A stretch of 15,975 nt of DNA from Rickettsiales bacterium (GTDB lineage Bacteria; Pseudomonadota; Alphaproteobacteria; Rickettsiales; UBA8987), in the NCBI GenBank assembly GCA_028282625.1, contig JANQHP010000130.1, positions 1 to 15,975 of the forward strand, given 5' to 3'. Below the pieces are notes generated by a model, which did no database searches, had not been told where the DNA came from, and saw only the letters and a program-made list of their open reading frames with translations. Positions 1-7,167 of the stretch are shown here, in pieces (position 1 is the first letter of the stretch; each line of letters opens with the position of its first letter). The position numbers were made by a program, and so were the translations under genes.

Positions 1-298
1 CAAAGGCCGCTACCATGTACTGGGCGGCACGCTTTCTGCCCTGGATGGCAGAGGCCCGGAATCGCTCCGCATTGAGCCCCTCATCAAGCGCATGGAGCAA
101 GGCGGCATTAACGAGGTGATTTTGGCGACCAACGCCACGGTGGAAGGCCAAACCACCGCACACTATCTCACCGAACGGCTTCGGCCCTTTTCCATCAAAA
201 TCTCCCGCCTTTCCCACGGCCTGCCGATTGGCGGCGAGCTGGACTACCTGGATGAAGGCACCCTTTCTACCGCGCTAGAGGCTAGGCAAACGCTGTAA
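1..298 (+). CDS. recR: Recombination protein RecR, C-terminal part (5' end outside window)
   Basis: RecR works with RecO (and RecF) to load RecA on gapped DNA during recombinational repair. The reading frame is open from base 2 and gives the last 98 residues before TAA; the family is about 200 residues long, so roughly the second half is present. What is visible is the C-terminal half of the Toprim domain and the tail: a Y-H-V-L-G-G stretch followed by L-S-A-L-D-G-R-G-P, then E-V-I-L-A-T-N-A-T-V-E-G, then S-H-G-L-P-I-G-G-E-L and a final T-L-S-x-A-L-E-A-R. All of these line up with the E. coli protein. The zinc finger and helix-hairpin-helix lie upstream and cannot be checked. A long imperfect palindrome follows the stop and could act as its 3' end structure. 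Confidence 0.95.
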   Translation, partial: KGRYHVLGGTLSALDGRGPESLRIEPLIKRMEQGGINEVILATNATVEGQTTAHYLTERLRPFSIKISRLSHGLPIGGELDYLDEGTLSTALEARQTL

Positions 299-321
299 CC
301 ACGCTCATTACATGCTTGATT

Positions 322-435
322 GCGTGTATTTTCGGTGGTTTTGAGGCGAAGATGTACGGAGATTTTTTAAGCATAGTGGGGCTATGTGAAAAAACAGAAG
401 TGCATTTGCAGACCAAAAACGCCAAAATACCCCGC
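322..435. repeat. Long imperfect palindrome downstream of recR
   Basis: The arms fold on each other for about 114 nt. GCG 322-324 pairs with CGC 433-435; G326-C430; TATTTT 327-332 with AAAATA 424-429; then 334-357 with 400-423, where 18 of 24 positions pair if G-U is allowed. After a 5x5 internal loop rich in G and A (358-362 / 395-399), T363-368 pairs with A389-394. The tip is CATAG 372-376 with CTATG 382-386 around a TGGGG loop. The U-tract is on the 5' side and the A-tract on the 3' side, so this is not a normal intrinsic terminator on the + strand. It could be a palindromic intergenic repeat, a decayed MITE, a structured RNA or a 3' stabiliser. I cannot tell which from one copy. Confidence 0.6.
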
Positions 436-438
436 CCT

Positions 439-453
439 TTAACACTTTGTTAA
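439..453 (+). promoter_or_regulatory. CtrA-type box TTAA-N7-TTAA
   Basis: TTAA at 439-442 and TTAA at 450-453 are separated by exactly 7 bases (CACTTTG), followed by AC. This is the full-site consensus of the alphaproteobacterial cell-cycle regulator CtrA. The second half overlaps the -35 position of the promoter at 471-479, the usual arrangement at CtrA-activated promoters. The same bases also form a TTTAAC-N5-GTTAAA dyad (438-454), so another dimeric regulator is possible. Confidence 0.5.
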
Positions 454-479
454 ACCCTGCCATGCTAATCTGATATTAT
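450..479 (+). promoter_or_regulatory. Probable promoter of the unknown 604-residue gene
   Basis: An extended -10, TG at 471-472 followed by TATTAT at 474-479 (5 of 6 to TATAAT), lies 18 bases after a weak -35, TTAAAC at 450-455, which is embedded in the CtrA-type box. Transcription would start near 486, giving a leader of about 30 nt that contains the AGGCGG ribosome-binding site at 501-506. Because the -10 reaches into an upstream in-frame TTG at 479, it supports the ATG at 515 as the true start. Confidence 0.5.
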
Positions 480-514
480 TGAAGAACTATATAACGCAAC
501 AGGCGGAAAAAACC

Positions 515-2329
515 ATGGCGGAAGAACTCACAAAAAGAGATGTAAGACTAGAGCTACAGTACGCCGATGGCTCGCTCATGGGCGAAACAGGCCTTCTTGC
601 GCCGGAACAGATGCAAGAGCTGATCCAGGACTTCCTTAAATACGCTAACGAAGCCCAAACCTTATCTTATAACCTTAAGACATTTGGAATTCAGCAACTA
701 TCTCAAAATTTACAGCCTGGGATAGAGCTAAAAACAGCAGAAGAAGCCTTCCAAAAGTCTCTGCTGCAAAACGCACTTCGCTACCATAAAAAGTCCGAAG
801 GAGAAGCATTGTCTGTTGCAGAATTCACACAATCACTTGACCAAATTGAAACCGCCTTGCAAAGAGCAAAAGAGTTTATTATCGATACAGATTTTTATGT
901 TCTTCAACCTGATGTGGAAGGCACAAGCTATGTCGTGATTCGTTTGGATAAAACAGTTGGTGCCATACTTAAACATGCCAGCATCGAAACAGATGTAGAA
1001 CGCAGCCCTTTTTACCATGAAAGTGCTTCTAGAGAAGCGCCCTCCTCTGAAAGAGGAAGCTACAGCGAAGAAGAAACCTTAGAACCTCTTATCATAGAAG
1101 AGGAGCGCAGAGAACCATCTGCCACTCCAGAACCCGAACGCACCCCACGTCGCCCAGATACGCACCGCGAAAGTGAACGCGGGTATGGGGATGATAGCCT
1201 TGTAGAAGAAGAGCCCATCCGTACACCTGCCACTGCGCATGGTCGCCCTATTTTTGAAACGCCAAGGGAATGGGAGCATTTCATCAAGAAAATTTCCACC
1301 ATGGGTGGGCAAACGCCAAAGAGTGCCCTAAATCTGCTGGATCTTTATGGCCCCAGATCCCCAGATATCAACTATCTGGGTACGCAACCTGAATATTTTG
1401 GCTTGCCTCGCTCCATCAGTATAGATGTAGCCGAGGATCTGATTAATGCACTTGACGCGGCAGGAGGCGATTGGACAGTGGCGGGCGAAAACTTACAAAA
1501 TGCAGGCCTTGCCACCGATATTTTCCGTGCACCCCCAGCGCGTGCCACTTCCCCTGCGCCACACCGCGAAGAGCCACGTCGGGAAGAGCCACGTCGGGAA
1601 GAACCAAGAGATACCCACAATCCAGACTATCTCGGCGGGGTGGACTGGGTCACGGTAGAACATAAACGAACAGGCAAAGAAATGACCTTTATCCCGGGTG
1701 GCTCTGCAGAAATCACCGACGTTGTGATCAACAATGGAGTGGTTGAAGCCCTCATGATAGAGGGACAAATCCTACGCACTGCGACCCGTGTAGAAGAAGG
1801 CAAAGCCACCTTCCGTAACAAGGATATCACAGGCGCTACAGTCTATGATAAAGAGGGCAATCTTGTGCACAATCTTTCACAGGAGGAACTTAAATCCGCC
1901 ACGAAAGGTAGAGGGCAGCTCAATGTGCCAAATGGCGGCAGTGTTGAAATAGCTTTTGCCCCTGGCAGGGGGCCGGATGGCCATGATTCCCTGATGTTAC
2001 AAGGTGATGCGGTCATAATTGACAAAAAAGGCCCACAGACTGTTATATACAGTAACGATGCAAAAAACCCGGCATTATTGCAAAGCACTCCGGATGATAT
2101 TTTTCGGGGCAATCCAGAAGAAAAAGAGCAAACTTTCAAGCTAGACCCCGACTATAGGTTACGCGAATATCGCTCTAGCAGCAAAGGTGGAGAGTTTGTT
2201 GGTATCAATCTGGATGCCTTCAGAGACATCTCCCTTGCTGATGCGGGAAGCACCGCGCGTGGCGCTGGTGCCTTTAGCGTTGAGAAGCTTGCCGCACTCA
2301 AAGAATCCGACCTCGGCATGAACACATAA
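515..2329 (+). CDS. Uncharacterised 604-residue protein with disordered linkers
   Basis: I do not recognise this protein. The ATG at 515 is chosen because AGGCGG (501-506) lies 8 bases upstream; an in-frame TTG at 479 overlaps the probable -10 and has no ribosome-binding site. No signal peptide or membrane segment is visible, so a cytoplasmic location is likely. Residues 1-160 look folded and helix-rich. Residues about 162-238 are a charged, Glu/Arg/Pro/Ser-rich linker. Residues about 240-340 form a second folded segment with an aromatic patch (P-R-E-W-E-H-F). A short R-E-E-P-R repeat (about 350-368) follows. Residues about 375-604 are rich in short beta-prone segments with many Gly, Asp and Val, resembling a beta-rich binding domain. 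No catalytic motif is evident. It appears monocistronic: its own promoter, then about 270 non-coding bases before the tRNA. Function unknown; the CtrA-type box suggests cell-cycle control. Confidence 0.8.
   Translation: MAEELTKRDVRLELQYADGSLMGETGLLAPEQMQELIQDFLKYANEAQTLSYNLKTFGIQQLSQNLQPGIELKTAEEAFQKSLLQNALRYHKKSEGEALSVAEFTQSLDQIETALQRAKEFIIDTDFYVLQPDVEGTSYVVIRLDKTVGAILKHASIETDVERSPFYHESASREAPSSERGSYSEEETLEPLIIEEERREPSATPEPERTPRRPDTHRESERGYGDDSLVEEEPIRTPATAHGRPIFETPREWEHFIKKISTMGGQTPKSALNLLDLYGPRSPDINYLGTQPEYFGLPRSISIDVAEDLINALDAAGGDWTVAGENLQNAGLATDIFRAPPARATSPAPHREEPRREEPRREEPRDTHNPDYLGGVDWVTVEHKRTGKEMTFIPGGSAEITDVVINNGVVEALMIEGQILRTATRVEEGKATFRNKDITGATVYDKEGNLVHNLSQEELKSATKGRGQLNVPNGGSVEIAFAPGRGPDGHDSLMLQGDAVIIDKKGPQTVIYSNDAKNPALLQSTPDDIFRGNPEEKEQTFKLDPDYRLREYRSSSKGGEFVGINLDAFRDISLADAGSTARGAGAFSVEKLAALKESDLGMNT
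1568..1612 (+). repeat. 15-bp in-frame tandem repeat
   Basis: The unit GAAGAGCCACGTCGG occurs perfectly at 1568-1582 and 1583-1597, and a degenerate third unit follows at 1598-1612. It encodes repeated E-E-P-R-R in the linker of the unknown protein. Being in multiples of 3 it can change length by slippage without breaking the frame. Confidence 0.85.
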
Positions 2330-2367
2330 TCTGCCTTTCCCTGAGGGTTTTTCTTCCCTCTCCCCAC

Positions 2368-2402
2368 TTTTTTGGCTTAATCTTTGAGCAAAAGCCAAAA
2401 AA
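2368..2402. repeat. Perfect 11-bp inverted repeat after the unknown gene
   Basis: TTTTTTGGCTT (2368-2378) is the exact reverse complement of 2392-2402, with a 13-base loop. It sits 38 bases after the stop at 2329. The U-run is 5' and the A-run 3', opposite to an intrinsic terminator, but transcripts from either strand could form the stem. A weaker GAGGG/CCCTC stem (2343-2347 / 2356-2360) precedes it. Its role may be 3' end protection of the upstream transcript; that is inference. Confidence 0.5.
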
Positions 2403-2442
2403 AACCATTGTCTTTTCGTGTGAACTCCTGTACATAGGCTGC

Positions 2443-2472
2443 CCCTGTACTAGGGCAATGTGCTAATGCCCT
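2443..2472. repeat. Competing small hairpins upstream of the tRNA
   Basis: AGGG at 2452-2455 can pair with CCCT at 2443-2446 (5-base loop) or, extended to AGGGCA 2452-2457, with TGCCCT at 2467-2472 (9-base loop). The second stem is followed by GTTTGT, a poor U-tract. It may be a weak terminator between the unknown gene and the tRNA-tuf unit, or simply chance. Confidence 0.3.
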
Positions 2473-2514
2473 GTTTGTAGCGTAAAAAGAACCCTATAAA
2501 CAGGCTGTTAGAAT
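2472..2514 (+). promoter_or_regulatory. Candidate promoter region for tRNA-Gly and tuf
   Basis: Two weak candidates lie 86-105 bases before the tRNA. One is TATAAA at 2495-2500 with TGTTTG at 2472-2477 (17-base spacer). The other is an extended -10, TG at 2506-2507 with TAGAAT at 2509-2514, which has no convincing -35. A promoter is expected here because the region follows a separate gene and precedes highly expressed genes, but neither candidate is strong. In the rest of the 2330-2599 gap I see only the dyads listed separately. Confidence 0.3.
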
Positions 2515-2599
2515 CATGGCGTAGCGTTTTGCTAAAGGGATAAAAAATCTTGAAGCGGCGTTACATAGTACAAACTGTGATGGGCACCACGTGCATGAA

Positions 2600-2673
2600 G
2601 CGGGTGTAGCTTAATGGTAAAGCCCCAGCCTTCCAAGCTGGTCACGTGGGTTCGATTCCCATCACCCGCTCCA
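2600..2673 (+). tRNA. tRNA-Gly (anticodon UCC)
   Basis: The whole cloverleaf is readable. The acceptor stem is GCGGGTG 2600-2606 with CACCCGC 2663-2669, discriminator T2670 and an encoded CCA at 2671-2673. The D stem is GCTT 2609-2612 with AAGC 2620-2623 and GG in the loop. The anticodon stem is CCAGC 2625-2629 with GCTGG 2637-2641, and the loop carries TCC at 2632-2634. The T stem is 2646-2650 with 2658-2662 around TTCGATT. It decodes GGA and GGG. It lies 116 bases upstream of the tuf start with no obvious terminator between them, so it is probably co-transcribed with tuf and cut out by RNases P and E-type processing. The U discriminator and sequence resemble E. coli glyT, which also lies upstream of a tuf gene. 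Confidence 0.97.
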
Positions 2674-2740
2674 GTGGCGATGTTTTTAGCCGCTGGAACC
2701 ACACTTCGAAAGAAGTGTAAAAAATGCAGCATAACGCTGC
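2671..2740 (+). other. Three consecutive hairpins between tRNA-Gly and tuf
   Basis: Hairpin 1 pairs CCAGTGGC 2671-2678 with GCCGCTGG 2689-2696 (8 bp, one G-U) and includes the tRNA's own CCA. Hairpin 2 is a perfect 7-bp stem, ACACTTC 2701-2707 with GAAGTGT 2712-2718, capped by a GAAA (GNRA) tetraloop and followed by an A-run. Hairpin 3 is GCAGC 2726-2730 with GCTGC 2736-2740. None has a downstream U-tract, so they look like processing or stability structures of a tRNA-tuf precursor rather than terminators. Confidence 0.55.
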
Positions 2741-2789
2741 GATGAAACGATGATTGAAGACTAACAGACGTAAAACCGCAGGAGGAGCA

Positions 2790-3965
<1,176 letters not shown>

Positions 3966-3992
3966 ATTGTTACCGCATAAAGGATAAGAGCC

Positions 3993-4325
3993 ATGGAAGG
4001 GCAACGCATTCGCATCAAGTTAAAGTCTTTTGACCACCATCTCCTAGATCGAGCGGCAAAAGATATTACGATGACCGTACAACGTACGGGCGCGCTCTTC
4101 CGTGGGCCGATCCCTTTACCGGTGAAGCGTGAAAACTTTACCGTGTTGCGTGGCCCACACGTGAACAAAAAATCGCGTGAGCAATTTGAGATCCGTACCC
4201 ATATACGTGTGCTCGACATCTTGGAAACCAACGCACAAACACTGGACGCCCTTGGAAAGCTTGACCTTCCAGCCGGTGTAGAGGTCAACATTAAACTCAT
4301 TGATGATCAGGCGGAGGCAGCGTAG
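3993..4325 (+). CDS. rpsJ: 30S ribosomal protein S10
   Basis: S10 sits in the head of the small subunit and also serves as NusE in transcription antitermination. The 110-residue product is slightly longer than the usual 102-105, with the extra residues at the C-terminus (D-D-Q-A-E-A-A). Visible family features are the start Q-R-I-R-I-K-L-K-S-F-D-H, the P-L-P-V-K-R-E-N-F-T-V-L-R-G-P-H-V-N-K-K-S-R-E-Q-F-E loop and R-T-H-x-R-V-L-D-I. The residue after R-T-H is Ile instead of the usual Lys. AAAGGA (3979-3984) lies 8 bases before the start. The gap to tuf is 27 bases, so there is no room for an E. coli-type S10 leader with L4 attenuation; rpsJ is probably read through from tuf. Confidence 0.98.
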   Translation: MEGQRIRIKLKSFDHHLLDRAAKDITMTVQRTGALFRGPIPLPVKRENFTVLRGPHVNKKSREQFEIRTHIRVLDILETNAQTLDALGKLDLPAGVEVNIKLIDDQAEAA

Positions 4326-4327
4326 CC

Positions 4328-5110
4328 ATGCGTACAGGTTTAATTGCAAAGAAACTGGGTATGTCGCGCGTCTTCACCGCAGAAGGCGTCTCTGTGCCCG
4401 TCACATTGCTCCACACCAGCGATTGCCAGGTGGTAGCGACCAAGCAAACATCGAAGGATGGCTATAGCGCTGTGCAGGTGGGTGCCTTTAATAAAAAGGT
4501 CAAAAATGTTTCCAAAGCGTTGCGTGGCCACTTTGCCAAAAATAAGGTAGAGCCTAAGCAGAAGATGGTGGAATTCCGTGTGTCTGAAGAAGGGATGTTG
4601 CAAACAGGCGACCAGCTTTGCGTGAGTCACTTCGTACCCGGTCAAGCCGTGGATGTAAAAGGGCTGAGCCAGGGTAAAGGTTTCCAAGGTGGTATGAAGC
4701 GTCATAATTTTGGCGGCTTGGAGGCCACACATGGTGTTTCAATCTCCCATCGCTCACATGGTTCAACCGGCCAATGCCAAGAGCCAGGCCGAGTTTTCAA
4801 GGGCAAGAAAATGGCCGGTCAGATGGGTCATACGCAAGTGACCAAGCAGAATCTGGAAGTGGTCGTGGTGGATACCAAGGAAGGCATTATTGCCGTTAAA
4901 GGATCCGTACCAGGTGGTAAAAATACCTTTGTTACCATCTCGGATGCATCCAAAAAAACCCGCCCTGAGTCAGCTCCCTTCCCTGGTGCTTTGATCAAGG
5001 CGGAAGCAAAAGAGGAAGTAGCACAAGCTGCTGAGGCAGAAGCAGAGCAAAAAGTAGAAGCAGATGCATCATCTGCAACCGATACACAGGAGACAAAAGA
5101 TGACGCTTAA
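4328..5110 (+). CDS. rplC: 50S ribosomal protein L3 with extended acidic tail
   Basis: L3 is an early-assembly 23S rRNA binder whose long loop approaches the peptidyl-transferase centre. The product is 260 residues; the family is usually about 205-215. The core is normal: it opens R-T-G-L-I-A-K-K-L-G-M-S-R, and has G-G-M-K-R-H-N-F-G-G, A-T-H-G-V-S-I-S-H-R and the G-S-T-G-Q-C-Q-E-P-G loop, which keeps the glutamine methylated by PrmB in E. coli. After about residue 218 a low-complexity tail rich in Ala, Glu, Lys and Asp runs to the stop. The start at 4328 is preceded by GGAGG (4313-4317). The 3' end overlaps rplD by 11 bases, so the tail also carries the rplD ribosome-binding site. Confidence 0.97.
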   Translation: MRTGLIAKKLGMSRVFTAEGVSVPVTLLHTSDCQVVATKQTSKDGYSAVQVGAFNKKVKNVSKALRGHFAKNKVEPKQKMVEFRVSEEGMLQTGDQLCVSHFVPGQAVDVKGLSQGKGFQGGMKRHNFGGLEATHGVSISHRSHGSTGQCQEPGRVFKGKKMAGQMGHTQVTKQNLEVVVVDTKEGIIAVKGSVPGGKNTFVTISDASKKTRPESAPFPGALIKAEAKEEVAQAAEAEAEQKVEADASSATDTQETKDDA

Positions 5111-5732
5111 GCTGAAAGTCATGACGCTCTCCGGTAAGGCGGAAAGCGAAGTTACCCTGCATCAGGATGTGTTTGGTCTTACGCCAAGGAACGATATCCT
5201 GGCCCGTGTGGTCAACTGGCAGCGCGCAGGCAAAATGGCAGGCACGCACCAGGTTAAAGGCCGCAGTGAGGTCAAAGCGACCACAGCCAAGCCTTTTAAG
5301 CAAAAGGGAACAGGTAATGCCCGTCAGGGTAGCAAAGTTGCGCCCCATATGCGTGGGGGTGGCGTGGCTCATGGCCCACAAACACGTAGCCATGCAACCA
5401 AATTGCCGAAGGCCATCCGTCGTCTTGGCCTGCGCCATGCTCTCTCACTCAAACAAAGTGAGGGCAAGCTCACTATCCTGAAGGATGCAGAAATAAAAGA
5501 CGCAAAAACTGCGACGCTCCGCAAACAACTTGCAGGTTACAACCTGGAAACAAATACGGTGCTTATGGTGGATAAGCAACTTTCAGAAAAATTTGCGCTG
5601 GCTTCACGTAACGTGAAACATCTGGACGTGCTGCCTTTCATCGGCATCAATGTCTATGACATTTTGCGCCATGATCATCTCATTCTCACCGTGGATGCAC
5701 TAAAATCCTTGGAAGAAAGGCTGGCATCATGA
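5100..5732 (+). CDS. rplD: 50S ribosomal protein L4
   Basis: L4 binds 23S rRNA and its long loop lines the peptide exit tunnel near L22. In E. coli it is also the autogenous repressor of the S10 operon. The 210-residue product has normal length. The diagnostic loop is present: K-Q-K-G-T-G-N-A-R-Q-G-S, then P-H-M-R-G-G-G-V-A-H-G-P and the A-I-R-R-L-G-L-R-H-A-L segment. The ATG at 5100 is chosen because AGGAG (5088-5092) lies 7 bases upstream and the encoded start M-T-L-K-L-K-V fits the family; an in-frame ATG at 5064 would add 12 unlike residues. It overlaps rplC by 11 bases and rplW by 4, which suggests translational coupling on both sides. Confidence 0.97.
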   Translation: MTLKLKVMTLSGKAESEVTLHQDVFGLTPRNDILARVVNWQRAGKMAGTHQVKGRSEVKATTAKPFKQKGTGNARQGSKVAPHMRGGGVAHGPQTRSHATKLPKAIRRLGLRHALSLKQSEGKLTILKDAEIKDAKTATLRKQLAGYNLETNTVLMVDKQLSEKFALASRNVKHLDVLPFIGINVYDILRHDHLILTVDALKSLEERLAS

Positions 5733-6022
5733 ACACCGTTTTATACGATATTATACGCACGCCCGTAGTCACCGAAAAATCTACCCGGCTCTCTTCGGAA
5801 AATAAGATTGTTTTCAAAGTGGCGGTTGATTCTACCAAAGCGCAAGTCAAGCAGGCTGTAGAGGGTCTGTTTGGTGTAAAGGTAGAAAAAGTCAACACAC
5901 TACGCAGCAAGGGGAAAATCAAGCGTTTTCGTGGTGTGCTTGGCAAGCGCGCTGCAAGCAAAAAGGCCATTGTAACACTGGCCGAAGGTGAAACCATTGA
6001 TGTGATGGCAGGAGTAAAATAA
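5729..6022 (+). CDS. rplW: 50S ribosomal protein L23
   Basis: L23 lies at the exit of the peptide tunnel and is the docking point for trigger factor and SRP. The 97-residue product has the usual length. Family marks are the N-terminal I-I-R-T-P-V-V-T-E-K-S-T, the F-K-V-A-V-D-S-T-K-A-Q-V-K-Q-A-V-E segment and V-x-K-V-N-T-L-R-S-K-G-K-I-K-R-F-R. The Glu of the V-T-E-K motif is the trigger-factor contact in E. coli and is kept. It starts inside the rplD stop (ATGA) and its TAA shares one base with the rplB ATG. Confidence 0.97.
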   Translation: MNTVLYDIIRTPVVTEKSTRLSSENKIVFKVAVDSTKAQVKQAVEGLFGVKVEKVNTLRSKGKIKRFRGVLGKRAASKKAIVTLAEGETIDVMAGVK

Positions 6023-6852
6023 TGGCTTTACGTACCTACCGCCCTACCACCCCCTCACAGCGTAACCTGGTTTTGGTCGACCACGCAGACCTGTATAAAG
6101 GCAAGCCCGAAAAGACCCTGACCGTTGGCAAGAAGCGCTCTGGCGGACGCGATACACATGGTCACGTGACCTCACGCCATCGTGGCGGCGGCCACAAGCA
6201 AAAATACCGCCTGGTGGACTTTAAACGCAATCGTAAGGATATCCCCGCAACGGTAGAGCGTATTGAATATGACCCGAACCGTACGGCGCATATTGCGCTG
6301 ATCCGTTACGAGGACGGTCAGCTCGCTTATATTTTGGCTCCGGCGCGTCTGCAGGCTGGTGATACCGTTATTTCTGCTGCAAAAGCCGATATCAAGCCTG
6401 GTAACACCCTGCCACTACAAAATATTCCTGTGGGTACCATCATCCATAACGTCGAGCTTAAGCCAGGCAAAGGGGGGCAAATTGCACGTGCTGCGGGTGC
6501 GTGGGTCCAATTGTCCGGTAAAGATTCTGGTTATGCTCTGCTCCGCCTTAAATCAGGTGAGGTAAGGAAAGTGCCTGCTGCTTGTCTGGCGACTATTGGC
6601 GCTGTTTCCAATGCAGACCATCAAAACCAGAAGCTTGGGAAAGCAGGCCGTTCACGCTGGCTTGGCAAACGCCCCCATGTGCGTGGCGTGGCGATGAACC
6701 CTGTCGATCATCCACTTGGAGGTGGTGAAGGCAAAACGTCGGGTGGCCGTCATCCTGTGTCGCCATGGGGTAAGCCTGCCAAAGGTGGGCGTACACGCAG
6801 CCGCAAGAATCCTAACAACAAATATATCGTGACCTCGCGTCATCGCAAGTAA
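6022..6852 (+). CDS. rplB: 50S ribosomal protein L2
   Basis: L2 is a primary 23S rRNA binder needed for subunit joining and peptidyl transfer. At 276 residues it has the usual length. It shows S-G-G-R-D-x-x-G-x-V-T-S-R-H-R-G-G-G-H-K-Q, V-D-F-K-R-N, Y-D-P-N-R-T-A-H-I-A-L and I-K-P-G-N-T-L-P-L. The most conserved segment reads N-P-V-D-H-P-L-G-G-G-E-G: the histidine implicated in peptidyl transfer (His229 in E. coli mature numbering) is kept, but the second histidine of the usual H-P-H is Leu (CTT codon). AGGAG (6010-6014) lies 7 bases before the start, inside the end of rplW. The C-terminus is the normal basic tail. Confidence 0.98.
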   Translation: MALRTYRPTTPSQRNLVLVDHADLYKGKPEKTLTVGKKRSGGRDTHGHVTSRHRGGGHKQKYRLVDFKRNRKDIPATVERIEYDPNRTAHIALIRYEDGQLAYILAPARLQAGDTVISAAKADIKPGNTLPLQNIPVGTIIHNVELKPGKGGQIARAAGAWVQLSGKDSGYALLRLKSGEVRKVPAACLATIGAVSNADHQNQKLGKAGRSRWLGKRPHVRGVAMNPVDHPLGGGEGKTSGGRHPVSPWGKPAKGGRTRSRKNPNNKYIVTSRHRK

Positions 6853-6864
6853 GGAGAACCCGTT

Positions 6865-7140
6865 ATGCCCCGTTCTGTACGCAAAGGTCCTTTCGTGGAT
6901 AAAGCTCTGCTGAAAAAAGTGGACGCGTTACCGTTGGATAAAAAGCACATGGTGATCAAAACTTGGTCACGTCGCTCTACGATTCTTCCTCAATTTGTGG
7001 GCTACACTTTTGGTGTTTATAACGGGAAGAAATTTATCCCCGTAGCGGTGCATGAAAATATGGTAGGCCAAAAATTTGGGGCCTTTTCCCCTACCCGCAC
7101 CTATCACGGTCATGCCGCAGATAAAAAAGCCAAGAAATAA
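6865..7140 (+). CDS. rpsS: 30S ribosomal protein S19
   Basis: S19 is in the head of the small subunit and forms a complex with S13 near the A-site tRNA. The 91-residue length is standard. The sequence runs P-R-S-V-R-K-G-P-F-V-D, then K-T-W-S-R-R-S-T-I-L-P, H-E-N-M-V-G-Q-K-F-G and ends F-S-P-T-R-T-Y-x-G-H-A-A-D-K-K-A-K-K, all family signatures. AAGGAG (6851-6856) lies 8 bases upstream, immediately after the rplB coding end. Confidence 0.98.
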   Translation: MPRSVRKGPFVDKALLKKVDALPLDKKHMVIKTWSRRSTILPQFVGYTFGVYNGKKFIPVAVHENMVGQKFGAFSPTRTYHGHAADKKAKK

Positions 7141-7167
7141 CGATAGCAACAACCAGGACACACCAAC

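Noticed and set aside
479..514. Upstream TTG start adding 12 residues to the unknown protein
   Set aside because: The TTG overlaps the probable -10 (474-479), lacks a ribosome-binding site, and the ATG at 515 has AGGCGG at the right distance.
3966..3992. S10-type regulatory leader before rpsJ
   Set aside because: The gap from tuf is only 27 bases and holds just a ribosome-binding site.
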